The notes below the pieces were generated by a model. The model was not told the origin of the DNA and did no database searches. It saw only the letters and a program-made list of their open reading frames with translations. Made by a program: the position numbers and the translations under genes. DNA of 64,000 bases from UBA2279 sp041595875 (lineage in GTDB: Bacteria > Actinomycetota > Coriobacteriia > Anaerosomatales > Anaerosomataceae), in assembly GCA_041595875.1 (NCBI GenBank), contig JBFHJN010000003.1, positions 1 through 64,000 of the forward strand, read 5' to 3'. Positions within the stretch are counted from its first letter, which is position 1. Every line of letters begins with the position of its first letter. Positions 7,892 through 16,914 of this stretch are shown here, in pieces.

Positions 7892-9213
7892 GAGCTGCCC
7901 TCTTCATCTGAACCGAACAATGCGTCCCTCTCCTGATCGACCGAATGGGCGAACCTGTAGGCGTGCCAGCGAGCCCATGTCTGTCCATCTTCATCGGTGC
8001 GAAGCCGGATCTCTCGCGGTACTCCAACATAGAGTGCCGTCGCGCCGAGAAACACCAGGGCGAAACCGGCGAACAAGGGGATGACACTCCACTCACGGGC
8101 GAGAACGAACGTCGCCCAACGTCGTCGTCCGTCAAGTCGCACTGTAACATCACCGAGAGAGACCGTGTCAGTCTCCATGGTCGACTGAGCCACAACCTCG
8201 CCATCAAGCTCACGACGAAGCACGAACTCTGGCTCGTCGCTCGTCGACTGAGCTCCCGGATCTTCCACACACTTCAAACGCAATACACTGCCATCTTGCA
8301 GCGGTATGTCCATGTAGGTGGGATTCCCGACACCGAGAGGCTGCGACAGATCGGCGCGCTGCATCGACTCCGTACCATCCGCGAAAGTCACGGTCAGGAA
8401 GTATGAGTAGCCGAACCTCTGGTCCTGATAGATCCTCATGCCCCTCACGAGACGCGAGCCGTTAATGGAAACCGTCAGCTGCTCCTGCTCAGCGGGATCG
8501 CCCAGCAAGACGACGGTCTCCAGCTGACGCACGGTTCCGTCATCCCAGAACTGCGGTGTCACCGACGCCAACTCCAGGGGATATTCAAGACTCAGGGGGC
8601 TTGCCAGCACTCCATAGTCCTGCGCCACAGACTGAGTAGTCGCGTCAAGGCTTTCGCCTTCCACAAGAACGACCATGCTTCGCGCTGTGGTCAGAATGGT
8701 AAGCACTGCGAACGCAAGTGCGATGAGCATACCCAGATGGAGCAGTGATGCGCCCCATAGATTCCATGGGTTCTTCAAGAACCTCGATTCGTCGCCGATC
8801 CGACCCGCAGCCCAGTAACGGAGCGAAGCCAAGGACTCTTCGAAACCGGACTGGTCATCGACAGCACGCCAGCCCGAAAGCCCGGACCACGTCCGCGGTC
8901 GAAACGTGCGACGGTGATCTCGTCGCAACATATTCAGCGTCGCGAGACCCAAAGTCAGCCAGCACAGCGCCAGCAAGAGCGCGAATCCCCAGGTAGAGAC
9001 CACATGATCGAGCCCGGCTGCCCTGAGTGCGTACACGAGGAAAGGGGCCTTGGCCTGTAGTGCATCAAGACCGTCCGGACTGGTCACACGCTGCGGGACA
9101 AGCGCGGCAAGAAGCACGGCTATCCCTAGGGTGGAGATCAGCAGCAAGACCGTTCGACGAGATAGCATGACTCGTTTCAGCTGACGACCCAACGTTCGTG
9201 GCATGCGAGTCAC
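7888..9213 (-). CDS. resB: Cytochrome c biogenesis protein ResB (System II)
   Basis: 441 residues from GTG at 9213; ATG codons at 9204 and 9246 are alternatives. I prefer 9213 because a GGTGA ribosome site lies about 10 bases upstream and overlaps the stop of the cytochrome gene, whereas the ATG at 9246 has no ribosome site and lies within that gene. The layout is that of ResB: two N-terminal spans with VPQR after the first, a third span, a large extracytoplasmic beta-rich domain (about 165-390), and a final span (IPLFAGFALVFLGATALYVG). ResB and ResC form the haem lyase of System II. Encoded directly behind a 19-haem cytochrome, this pair is likely its dedicated or main maturation machine. 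Confidence 0.9.
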   Translation of the reverse strand: MTRMPRTLGRQLKRVMLSRRTVLLLISTLGIAVLLAALVPQRVTSPDGLDALQAKAPFLVYALRAAGLDHVVSTWGFALLLALCWLTLGLATLNMLRRDHRRTFRPRTWSGLSGWRAVDDQSGFEESLASLRYWAAGRIGDESRFLKNPWNLWGASLLHLGMLIALAFAVLTILTTARSMVVLVEGESLDATTQSVAQDYGVLASPLSLEYPLELASVTPQFWDDGTVRQLETVVLLGDPAEQEQLTVSINGSRLVRGMRIYQDQRFGYSYFLTVTFADGTESMQRADLSQPLGVGNPTYMDIPLQDGSVLRLKCVEDPGAQSTSDEPEFVLRRELDGEVVAQSTMETDTVSLGDVTVRLDGRRRWATFVLAREWSVIPLFAGFALVFLGATALYVGVPREIRLRTDEDGQTWARWHAYRFAHSVDQERDALFGSDEEGSS

Positions 9214-9223
9214 TAGTGCGTCA

Positions 9224-12200
9224 TCACCAGCCTGTATCGGTCCCATTGTACTGAGTATGCGAACCGCACCCGCTCGCAGTCGTGACGGTGCAGTTGTTCT
9301 TGCTCATAAACGAGTAGTTCACGGAGTAGTTGCTGACGAACACGTTGGTCTTAACCCCTTGATAGGCATACCTCGCCGGCATCGAACTGTTGGCATCCGC
9401 AATAAGGCGTCCAAGGGCACTACCATGCGGAATCACTGTATGACAGCGATAACATGCGGCACTCTGGTGCGAGCCGCCAGACTGAGCATGGGCCCGGTTG
9501 TTTGAGAACCCATTGTGGCAGTTGTCACAAAGGATGCCCGTCTGCGTGCCCGCAGCCAGCCCGTTGATCGTGTACGCGGCACCAGTCGAAGTCAGTGGCC
9601 AGTAGCCCTTGAGCATATGCGGCACAGATGATCCGTGCGGACCAACGGCAGCCGAATCCGCGCTACGCGGCCCGTGGCAATCAGAACAGTACATCGTCTG
9701 AGTCCCCACGGCCTTCCAACCGGTATCCATCCAGTCAGCGTTGAGCGCCTTCGTGGACCCCAGGGGCGCGGCCACAGGGTGATAGGACTGGTTGCTGGGA
9801 TTGAACTCCAACGCAACGTTCGTCCAGCGGGTAGCGTCCGTTGTTCCACCCCAGGATGTGACGTTCGTGTTGGCACCCGAGTGACACTTGAAGCACACCT
9901 GGTACTCAGCGGTAGCCGTACTGATCACGCTGTACGACCCCGTTGTACCGCTGAACGACGGCCACGTTGTGACCTGGATGCCACTGGCGCCCCAGAGCGG
10001 CGAGCCTGCTGTGATGGTGCTCGTGCCAGATGCGTGGATCGTCGATCCTGAGACGCCGTTGCCGGTGGCATGCGCGTCGTGGCAGTCCTCGCACTCGACA
10101 TGCTTATTCGCGCTTATCTCCGCCTGCGTCTCATCGGACTCATGGATGCCCGAGTACGTGCCCACAGCATGCTTCTTGATAGACCATGGAGAGGTTGTGT
10201 TCGCATAGGATGAGCCAAAGAGCAGCGAGACGGTCTGGGACCGCGCACTCATGGTCTTGACGCCGTAGCCGTCGCTCAACGTGGAGCCCGTGTGACAGGC
10301 GAAACACAGGTTCTCCTCTGTCGGCGAACCGGCCGCCCCAAGCGCTGCTGCTATCCTGCTCTCCGCAGACGTATGTGTCCCTATCTTGTACGTGCCGGTC
10401 TGGAACCACGCACTGGTCCCGGCACTATCGGTGTGGCACTTCGTGCAGTTGGCCTGGAAGGCCGATCCATCGTCATAGCCCACCTTGGCCGCACTGTTGA
10501 CAGCGTAGTCGTGAGCTGTGCCCGCATATGCGCTGCCGCTGATCACCGGGGTGACCTCCGAGCCACCGACCTTCTGCGCTGTGCTCTTGGTCTGAGCAAC
10601 GTCGTGACAGCTCACACAGATGCCGTACGAGCCTGACGACGTGTAGTCCGTGCTCGCTGCAGTTCCGGTGTTGTCATCGATGCTGGTCCGGAGGTTAGTG
10701 CTCTTGTTAGTGAAGTAGTTGTGATCGGTGTGGCAGCTCACGCAGGCAAGCGCGGTGGGCGACGTGGGATACGTCGAGGTAGCACCGGGAGCCACATCCG
10801 GATTGGCCGCGTCCATGACGTGATGGTAGCTGTCCGTGGATGAATCCATGGCGCTATACGTTGAGTGGCACAGATAGCAGTCCATTCCGCCCGCAGATAC
10901 TCCGCTGCCCGGATTATGGACGTTGACGCCGCTGTCTGCGGTCATCGTACCGTGGCACGTGAGACAGGATGCGGAGTCATCACGATAGTGCCCGCTCAGC
11001 TCCGGGACCTTCAGGCCTACGCCTAGGGCTTCATCCCTGACTGTGCGGTCAATGCCCTCAACTTCCGCTCCCGCCGAGACAACCGCATACGCGCTGCCGT
11101 TCCAACCGTAGGCGTCTGTATTCCCCGACGAAGACCCGCACGTCGTATGGCAGGTGAAGCAGAACTCGCGAACGCCCGATGCGTCGGTCAGGTCGAGCTC
11201 CCCGCTCGAATCACCAACGGCGATCGTGGTATCAGCGCTCGTTTGAGTGATGACCAACAGCCCGTTGGGCGTGGCGGAACCGTGGGGGTTATGGCAGTCG
11301 TAGCATGGTAGTGCCGACCCGGCTGCCAGCGTGGCGCTACCGGTCTCGATCTTGTGGCCGAGTCGAGTAGCCTCCGTCTGAGAGGCTCCCCCGCCCGCCG
11401 TCGACGGATAGTACTGCTTGATGTTGTAGCCCGTCGTCGTTCCATCGTGGCAATCGAAACACAGTGTGAAATCGTCGGACACGAAGGTGGAGACCAGGCC
11501 GTCGAACTCGTTTTCTGCGCGGTGCGAAGCATGACAGTAACGGCAGTCGCCAGCCGGATACGGGGCCGCCGTGGTCGTAGCGTCAGCGTGGGGGTTGTTG
11601 GCATCATCCAGGTACCCGGGGAACGTGCCCACGGTGGGATAGCCGGTCGCGTTGCGGCTGGGCGCTAGAAGCAACGCATCGTAGCCGCCCGGCTCGTACC
11701 AGTCCGCTGCAGCGTTGTGACACGCCAGGCACCAGTCGTTGCCCGCTTCTGAGATCGCTACTCCGTTGACCGTCTGAGCAGGCAGAGCATCCCGGGAGGA
11801 GGGATCCAGGTGAGGCGAATGGCAGCTGGTGCAGACATCTGTAAGATCCTGGTCCGCTGCCGCCTCCTCCACCGAATGCCCGCTCGGGAATGCAGGATCA
11901 AATGAGTTCTCGCCAGACTCGACGTTGTCTTCCGCCAGAGTACCGTCATGACACGTGAGGCAGACGGACAGCTCACCGGCAGTGTTCCCTGTCTGACGCA
12001 TGAGGATCCCTGCATCAGCCGCGTCATGTACCGAGTGACACATCTTGCACAAGCCGGTGGAAGAACTGTAGACGCCGTGGGGCGAATCGGGCTCCCAGGC
12101 AGAGGACACCGGACCCGCAGTATCCGACTGAGCAGAGTAGTTGCCAGCGGCGTCGTACGCCTTGACCGCGTAGTAGTATTCCTGCCCCGGGACGCCCGAC

Positions 12201-14569
12201 TCGTCGTCAAACGACAGCGATGTCGTGCTCCCGATGGGCACGAACGGTCCCGCAGGATTCATGGCGCGCAGTACGGTATAACCCACCGGATCGCCACTCG
12301 GCGCAGCCCACTCGACGGTAGCGATGGTCGGCTCGGTAGTGCCTGATGTGAGTGCCGAGATCACAGGGATATCTGGCGGAGTCACATCAAAGGAGCTGTC
12401 CGCGCTGTAGAAATCGGACGACTGCACGTCATTGGCATTTCCAAGCCCGTCTTCAACCGTACCCGCAGCGACGGTGAGCGTGTAGAGCACATCGGCGGTC
12501 TGAGAGGTGGTCGTCAACCGCACAGTGCGGCCGTCCGCCTGTAGCACTGCGGACGATACACTGATCCCACCCGATACGGTGAAGCCGGCCGCGTTCTCAA
12601 GCGAAACAGTCTCACTGAAGATTGCATCGAGGGTGGTGGCGTCCACTGGAACCAACGACTGCAGCGTGGGCTTCACATTGTCCACCAGCAGCGAGCTCGT
12701 GGTCATCAGCTCGTTGCCAGCGGCGTCCAGGAACAGCGCCGAGACCTCGAATGTCTCGGCGTCAGCCTCCGGAACGGTGAACTCGGGGTCCCACGTGGCA
12801 TAACCTGCGCTGGTCGCAGTGGCGGCAGTCCAGACCCTGGATCCAGTCCATGCCCCGTCGAAGTCCCAATAGGTGTCGTCGGCCACTCGCCTGACAGAGA
12901 CCTTGACCGAGGCAACGCCGGAGAGGCTGTCGGCCGCCGTGCCGGTGATGTTGTACGTCGTGCCCGGCGCAGCGGTCAACGTCGCACCGTCTGCTGGTTG
13001 AGTCATGACACAGTTCGCCGCAAGCGGGAGCTCGTTGTCGATGAGGACGCCCTCGCCCGAAAGAGCCGACCGAAGCGTGCTGAATGTGGCGATGGTCGCC
13101 GGAGTGTCGACCCCGATCCCACCGAAGACGACCTCGGAGCCAAGCGCCTCTGAGTGTTCACAAGCTGCGGCAACGTCATAAGTGATCCAGACATCGGCAT
13201 GGGTGCCGGTGGCGACATTCACGCTAAGGCCTGAGAACAGCGCGTTGGCACCAGAGCCGAAGACCGCACTACCCAGAAGCGAATCCGCCGCCGGGTCGAA
13301 CGTTTCGTTCCCATCGTCGAGATACAGTTTGACCGCCGAGACGGCGCTGGCGGAGAGCGTATCAGGTCTGTGCACGGTGATCTTGTTCACCTTCACAGAG
13401 CCATCGGACGCCACAAGCTTGATGTTGTCAATCAGCACGCCGGTCGCAAGGGACTTGGTGTATCTGATCGACGCAGGGATGTGGTCGGCATTGGATACTG
13501 TCAGAGTAGGCACGCGCACCGTGAACACCGTGGGCGTGGCAGGAAGCGACAATCCGGACACCGTCGCGATGTTGGTGGTGGTGGCCGCCGTGATCTTTGC
13601 ATCCATCGTCGCGGCATTCGTGGCACCGGAAGCGACAACGTAGGTGACCAGGTACTGCTGGGCAGCGTCGGTCACAGCCTCGTTGACCGTGACGGTGGCA
13701 TCGGCGCCCGAGAATGTAGCTGCCGTGGCGTTGAGCTTGGTATCCCCCGCCGAGACCGCGCCATCGTTGTCAGCATCGCGGTAGACGTAGACCCCCGAGA
13801 CGTTGGTTGAGGGCGAGGTCTTGCTGTTGTTGATGGTCAGCGTGTTGATGACCGGGCCGGATGTATCCCCCACCGTCCTGCGCAACGAGAACCGATTGAC
13901 CACGACTTCTTGCGAAGGCGCTACGTCAGCCGCAGTGGGCTGTCCGGAGGTGTGCGCCGAGAAGGTCACCGTGTTGGACGTGGACGCCGTGTACGTGACC
14001 ACTATCTCCATCTGTGTCACACGAAGACTCGAGGCGTTGCTGAAGCTCCCGACAACGATACCCTGCAGCGACTGAACGTCAGCCCAGGTCCAACTGCCAC
14101 CTCCCGGAGGCGTGGAGAGCTCTTGTTCAAACGTCTGGTATGACGACGAGACCGATGACGCCGAGGCGTACGTTGTCGACGCGTTCAACGCCATACCCAG
14201 CTGTATGCTGGCAGATGGCGTTCCGGAGCTCTTGTAACCCTTCGCGACAACCCGCAGCGTCACCTTGCTGATGGTCCCGGCGGCCGAGGGGTCCGCGAAA
14301 CTGACCGTCAGCGGGCTTGTGCCGGATGTGGTGGCGTAGGTCGAATCGCCGTCACTTGCGGCAAGCGCTGAGGTAATGGTTCCCGTGTTCGCAGACCATC
14401 CCGTTGAAGCGACGACTCCATCAGGCGCAAGATTCAGCGTGGCTGCCTGTGCCAGGGATGTGGCAAACGCCAGCATTCCCGCAAGAAGCACAACAAGCCC
14501 GACGCGTAGCGTCCGGGCCAGTCTGCCACCCCTGTGGGCTCCCCGCCTCAAGCACATACCCCCATGCAC
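9224..14569 (-). CDS. Giant secreted multihaem c-type cytochrome (19 CXXCH) with Ig/FN3-like N-terminal region
   Basis: 1781 residues. A Sec signal covers about 1-42 (hydrophobic LVVLLAGMLAFATSLA, AQA/A cleavage). Residues 45-840 carry no haem motif and read as tandem beta-sandwich domains: repeats rich in Thr, Ala and Asp, a cadherin/Ig-like SLSGVASVKVSV segment, and a fibronectin type III domain just before the haems (VGYTVLRAMNPAG ... YYYAVKAYDAAGNYS). The haem region runs from about 841 to 1745 with 19 CXXCH sites, several in paired CXXCHxxH arrangement. Its first module (SPHGVYSSSTGLCKMCHSVH) closely resembles the start of the hexahaem cytochrome at 18033-18944. There is no LPXTG, membrane anchor or SLH domain, so the adhesion-like N-terminus may dock it on the surface. 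The GTG start at 14569 is uncertain; an ATG lies at 14557. A cluster of TGTGA-type half-sites lies upstream. Confidence 0.93.
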   Translation of the reverse strand: MHGGMCLRRGAHRGGRLARTLRVGLVVLLAGMLAFATSLAQAATLNLAPDGVVASTGWSANTGTITSALAASDGDSTYATTSGTSPLTVSFADPSAAGTISKVTLRVVAKGYKSSGTPSASIQLGMALNASTTYASASSVSSSYQTFEQELSTPPGGGSWTWADVQSLQGIVVGSFSNASSLRVTQMEIVVTYTASTSNTVTFSAHTSGQPTAADVAPSQEVVVNRFSLRRTVGDTSGPVINTLTINNSKTSPSTNVSGVYVYRDADNDGAVSAGDTKLNATAATFSGADATVTVNEAVTDAAQQYLVTYVVASGATNAATMDAKITAATTTNIATVSGLSLPATPTVFTVRVPTLTVSNADHIPASIRYTKSLATGVLIDNIKLVASDGSVKVNKITVHRPDTLSASAVSAVKLYLDDGNETFDPAADSLLGSAVFGSGANALFSGLSVNVATGTHADVWITYDVAAACEHSEALGSEVVFGGIGVDTPATIATFSTLRSALSGEGVLIDNELPLAANCVMTQPADGATLTAAPGTTYNITGTAADSLSGVASVKVSVRRVADDTYWDFDGAWTGSRVWTAATATSAGYATWDPEFTVPEADAETFEVSALFLDAAGNELMTTSSLLVDNVKPTLQSLVPVDATTLDAIFSETVSLENAAGFTVSGGISVSSAVLQADGRTVRLTTTSQTADVLYTLTVAAGTVEDGLGNANDVQSSDFYSADSSFDVTPPDIPVISALTSGTTEPTIATVEWAAPSGDPVGYTVLRAMNPAGPFVPIGSTTSLSFDDESGVPGQEYYYAVKAYDAAGNYSAQSDTAGPVSSAWEPDSPHGVYSSSTGLCKMCHSVHDAADAGILMRQTGNTAGELSVCLTCHDGTLAEDNVESGENSFDPAFPSGHSVEEAAADQDLTDVCTSCHSPHLDPSSRDALPAQTVNGVAISEAGNDWCLACHNAAADWYEPGGYDALLLAPSRNATGYPTVGTFPGYLDDANNPHADATTTAAPYPAGDCRYCHASHRAENEFDGLVSTFVSDDFTLCFDCHDGTTTGYNIKQYYPSTAGGGASQTEATRLGHKIETGSATLAAGSALPCYDCHNPHGSATPNGLLVITQTSADTTIAVGDSSGELDLTDASGVREFCFTCHTTCGSSSGNTDAYGWNGSAYAVVSAGAEVEGIDRTVRDEALGVGLKVPELSGHYRDDSASCLTCHGTMTADSGVNVHNPGSGVSAGGMDCYLCHSTYSAMDSSTDSYHHVMDAANPDVAPGATSTYPTSPTALACVSCHTDHNYFTNKSTNLRTSIDDNTGTAASTDYTSSGSYGICVSCHDVAQTKSTAQKVGGSEVTPVISGSAYAGTAHDYAVNSAAKVGYDDGSAFQANCTKCHTDSAGTSAWFQTGTYKIGTHTSAESRIAAALGAAGSPTEENLCFACHTGSTLSDGYGVKTMSARSQTVSLLFGSSYANTTSPWSIKKHAVGTYSGIHESDETQAEISANKHVECEDCHDAHATGNGVSGSTIHASGTSTITAGSPLWGASGIQVTTWPSFSGTTGSYSVISTATAEYQVCFKCHSGANTNVTSWGGTTDATRWTNVALEFNPSNQSYHPVAAPLGSTKALNADWMDTGWKAVGTQTMYCSDCHGPRSADSAAVGPHGSSVPHMLKGYWPLTSTGAAYTINGLAAGTQTGILCDNCHNGFSNNRAHAQSGGSHQSAACYRCHTVIPHGSALGRLIADANSSMPARYAYQGVKTNVFVSNYSVNYSFMSKNNCTVTTASGCGSHTQYNGTDTGW

Positions 14570-14609
14570 ACTTTAATCGCCGATGCGTGATACAGCATCG
14601 TCGTCGTAG

Positions 14610-14639
14610 ATGTGAATCCTGTCACACCCCATAGTGACA
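14610..14639 (-). promoter_or_regulatory. Candidate Rex- or Crp/Fnr-type operator upstream of the giant cytochrome
   Basis: The run TGTGAATCCTGTCACA (14611-14626) is an inverted repeat with five-base arms and a six-base spacer. In the 18-base Rex frame (TTGTGAA-N4-TTCACAA) it matches 6 of 7 and 5 of 7. It also fits TGTGA-N6-TCACA, the Crp/Fnr-family consensus. An overlapping second repeat, TGTCAC-N8-GTGACA, lies at 14620-14639, giving three half-sites in 30 bases, about 40 bases before the GTG start. Two Rex-type genes are in the window; no Crp/Fnr gene is. Confidence 0.5.
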
Positions 14640-14693
14640 TTTTCGGCAGCTTCTTACCAGGTCTTAACACACCCGAAAACCCGCCCCGACTGA

Positions 14694-15686
14694 CTAGTCG
14701 ACCACCGGCAAGCGCACGTTGTACACCGCTATCTGCCCCAGGTCTGCGTCCGTCACATACAGCCGCCCGTCCGCATCTATCCAGCAGGCATCCCGGGGGC
14801 TGTACAGCGCGGCGAGCTCGTCTTGAAGATCAGCCACACGCACACGCTTAATCCCCTCGGCAGTCACTGCAGACACATCCCGGCCAAAGGTATCTACCAC
14901 GAACTCCTCGGAATCTATGCCCGCCGTGATACCCCTTGGTAACGCGAAGCTGTCCGTGAGTACGCGCACCTGCATCCCGGTGGCTGGATTGAGAATAACC
15001 ACGCGCCCCGCGTTGGAGTCGGCCACGTGAAGACCGTCCTCGGCCATGAGCATGCCGCCTACGTACGTCAGCGACGGCGAGAGGCTCTGCCCCAGAGTGC
15101 GCAAGTAACTCCCGTCTTCCGCCGAGAAGACGAGGATCGCGTGCGTGGCGCCGTCGGCCACATACAGCTCGCCGCCTGCAAACGCGAGCGCGGTGGGCTG
15201 CGCCGGCGTCTGCGCGGCGTCTTCGCCGACAACCATCAGCGGCTCGCTGTTGCCGCGGGTGCTTAAGACGAGGACGCGTGATGACGCACTGTCGATGACA
15301 GCGATGCGGTCGTCGTCCATGAGCGCCACAGATGTAGGGTATGCGTGTGTCGCGCCGCTTGCCTGCGGGACTTCGATATCGTCCAACCTGCGTGCGTCCA
15401 GCGTGAACACAGCGATGCGTCCGGCATCCGATTCCGCGACATAGAGACGCTTGCCGTCGCTGCAGATACCCATGGGCTTTTGCAGCGCCTCGTCATCTCC
15501 GGTGGGGAAGCGACCCGCATACATGATCTCGTCGGTGCTGCCTTCGGGAAACTCCGGGAACACCATGCCACCTGCGGAGGGCCAGAAAACCCACAACAGC
15601 AGCGCGGCCGAACCGAGCGCAACAAGCACTGCGAGGGCGATGAGGAAAGCGCGGCGTGTGGCAGAATCACTCATTTTCAGAGGCAT
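14694..15686 (-). CDS. Membrane-anchored NHL-repeat beta-propeller protein
   Basis: 330 residues from the ATG at 15686, which has GAGGAG 6 bases upstream; the frame is open back to 15848 but that part is not protein-like. One N-terminal membrane span at about 13-38 (AFLIALAVLVALGSAALLLW) anchors the protein with its bulk outside. The rest consists of repeating blades with the NHL pattern, for example KRLYVAESDAGRIAVF, GELYVADGATHAILVF and GRLYVTDADLGQIAVYN, about six in number. NHL propellers usually mediate protein-protein contacts. It lies between cytochrome genes, and two paralogues with the same anchor are at 19088 and 22671, so a scaffolding or docking role for the cytochromes is the best inference. 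No haem or metal motif is present. Confidence 0.85.
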   Translation of the reverse strand: MPLKMSDSATRRAFLIALAVLVALGSAALLLWVFWPSAGGMVFPEFPEGSTDEIMYAGRFPTGDDEALQKPMGICSDGKRLYVAESDAGRIAVFTLDARRLDDIEVPQASGATHAYPTSVALMDDDRIAVIDSASSRVLVLSTRGNSEPLMVVGEDAAQTPAQPTALAFAGGELYVADGATHAILVFSAEDGSYLRTLGQSLSPSLTYVGGMLMAEDGLHVADSNAGRVVILNPATGMQVRVLTDSFALPRGITAGIDSEEFVVDTFGRDVSAVTAEGIKRVRVADLQDELAALYSPRDACWIDADGRLYVTDADLGQIAVYNVRLPVVD

Positions 15687-15760
15687 ACAAGGCTCCTCGG
15701 CAGGCCTAGACGTGATTGCTGTCGATAGTACCGCAAACAACGGCGCATGAACGGGCTCAC

Positions 15761-16912
15761 TCACGAATGGCAGGATGCGCAATCCTGCTGGTCCGAATGG
15801 CACCTGGAGCATGTGGAAGGGTCTGCAGTGGAGTGCGTCCGAGGCCAATCCGGTCCGTGGCCCCAGATCTTCGAGATGTCATTCCGATCAGCCCCGGAGT
15901 GGCAGGTGTCCGCGCACCAGCTGACAGAATGGCACTTCGCGCAGTTGGCTTGCCGAAGTGTGAATGCCGCCTCGGTCCTGTGTCCGCCAGACACGAACTC
16001 CGGCGAGTGCGGAAGGCTGATGCCATGACACTCATCACAAGACTCCGTACTGTGGCAGCCGCTGCAATCGGTGGGCTCTTCCAGGCGTACCTTCTCTATC
16101 GGGATCTCGTCGAAACGATCAGGGGCGGCCTTATCACCCAAATGGCAGACAGAACACTCAGCGGACGTCTGAACGCCGTCATGACAGTCGATACAGTTTC
16201 GCATCTTTGGCTGCCGGAACTGCTCCAACGCCGTCGTGTGTGCCCCGGCGCTTCCATGGCATTCCTCGCAGCGCGCTCCCGCCTCTAGCGGCTCAGAGTG
16301 GCTCATGCGTACCGAGCCGGCTGCCGTACTCTCGCGACTCTCATCAAGCACGTCCAGGTCGTGACAAGACGTGCAGCGCCGGTTGGGAACACTGGCATCG
16401 AGCCCCCCATAGGACTCGACTGTAGGGAACAGTCGTGATGACTCCATCCGCAGGCGGCTCGACACAGCCGGAAGCAGGCCGAGAAACCCCCTATCCTCGT
16501 GGCACATGATGCATCGATCGTGTCCCGCATCAGCCAGCGCGCCGGACTCGGCATCTTCATGGCACCCAGCGCAGTGGCTATTGGAGCCAGTTGCGGCGCC
16601 TAGCCATATCACTGCCGCAACAAGAACCAAGCCAGTCAGCAGCGCAACAGCCACTCGACTCCGAGGAGACAGGCTCCGCTGCCGACGCTCCCTGGCGACC
16701 GGCCTCCGAACACGAGTCGAATCCCCCTCCTTCGTGCCGTCGTCCTGCTCATTGAGCATCAACGCACCCCAGAGTGTCAGCACAAGCAGCAGCAGCAAGA
16801 TGGTCGCAGCAGCGGCCAGAAGTGCCGTAGCAGTCAGATTGGATGTAGGGTTCTCGATCACCTGTCTCAGGGAGTCAAGCTCTATGTCGGGCAGCACCTC
16901 AAGGATGGCCAT
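15761..16912 (-). CDS. Membrane-anchored multihaem cytochrome (11 CXXCH plus one CX3CH)
   Basis: 383 residues. Two hydrophobic segments at about 27-53 and 87-108 are separated by a basic linker, so the haem domain (from C114) lies outside. It contains 11 CXXCH sites and one CX3CH (CADTCH at about 333-338). The haem pattern parallels that of the protein encoded immediately upstream at 16915: a CXXCH pair, a linker ending RLRM or ELRM, a third site, an IRIQH or VRMSH element, then clustered sites. The two are therefore tandem paralogues. A first span plus closely spaced haems recalls NapC/NirT-type quinol dehydrogenases, but homology to these is not certain. The likely job is passing electrons from menaquinol toward outer cytochromes. 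The start lies 2 bases after the upstream stop. Confidence 0.9.
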   Translation of the reverse strand: MAILEVLPDIELDSLRQVIENPTSNLTATALLAAAATILLLLLVLTLWGALMLNEQDDGTKEGDSTRVRRPVARERRQRSLSPRSRVAVALLTGLVLVAAVIWLGAATGSNSHCAGCHEDAESGALADAGHDRCIMCHEDRGFLGLLPAVSSRLRMESSRLFPTVESYGGLDASVPNRRCTSCHDLDVLDESRESTAAGSVRMSHSEPLEAGARCEECHGSAGAHTTALEQFRQPKMRNCIDCHDGVQTSAECSVCHLGDKAAPDRFDEIPIEKVRLEEPTDCSGCHSTESCDECHGISLPHSPEFVSGGHRTEAAFTLRQANCAKCHSVSWCADTCHSGADRNDISKIWGHGPDWPRTHSTADPSTCSRCHSDQQDCASCHS

Positions 16913-16914
16913 CT

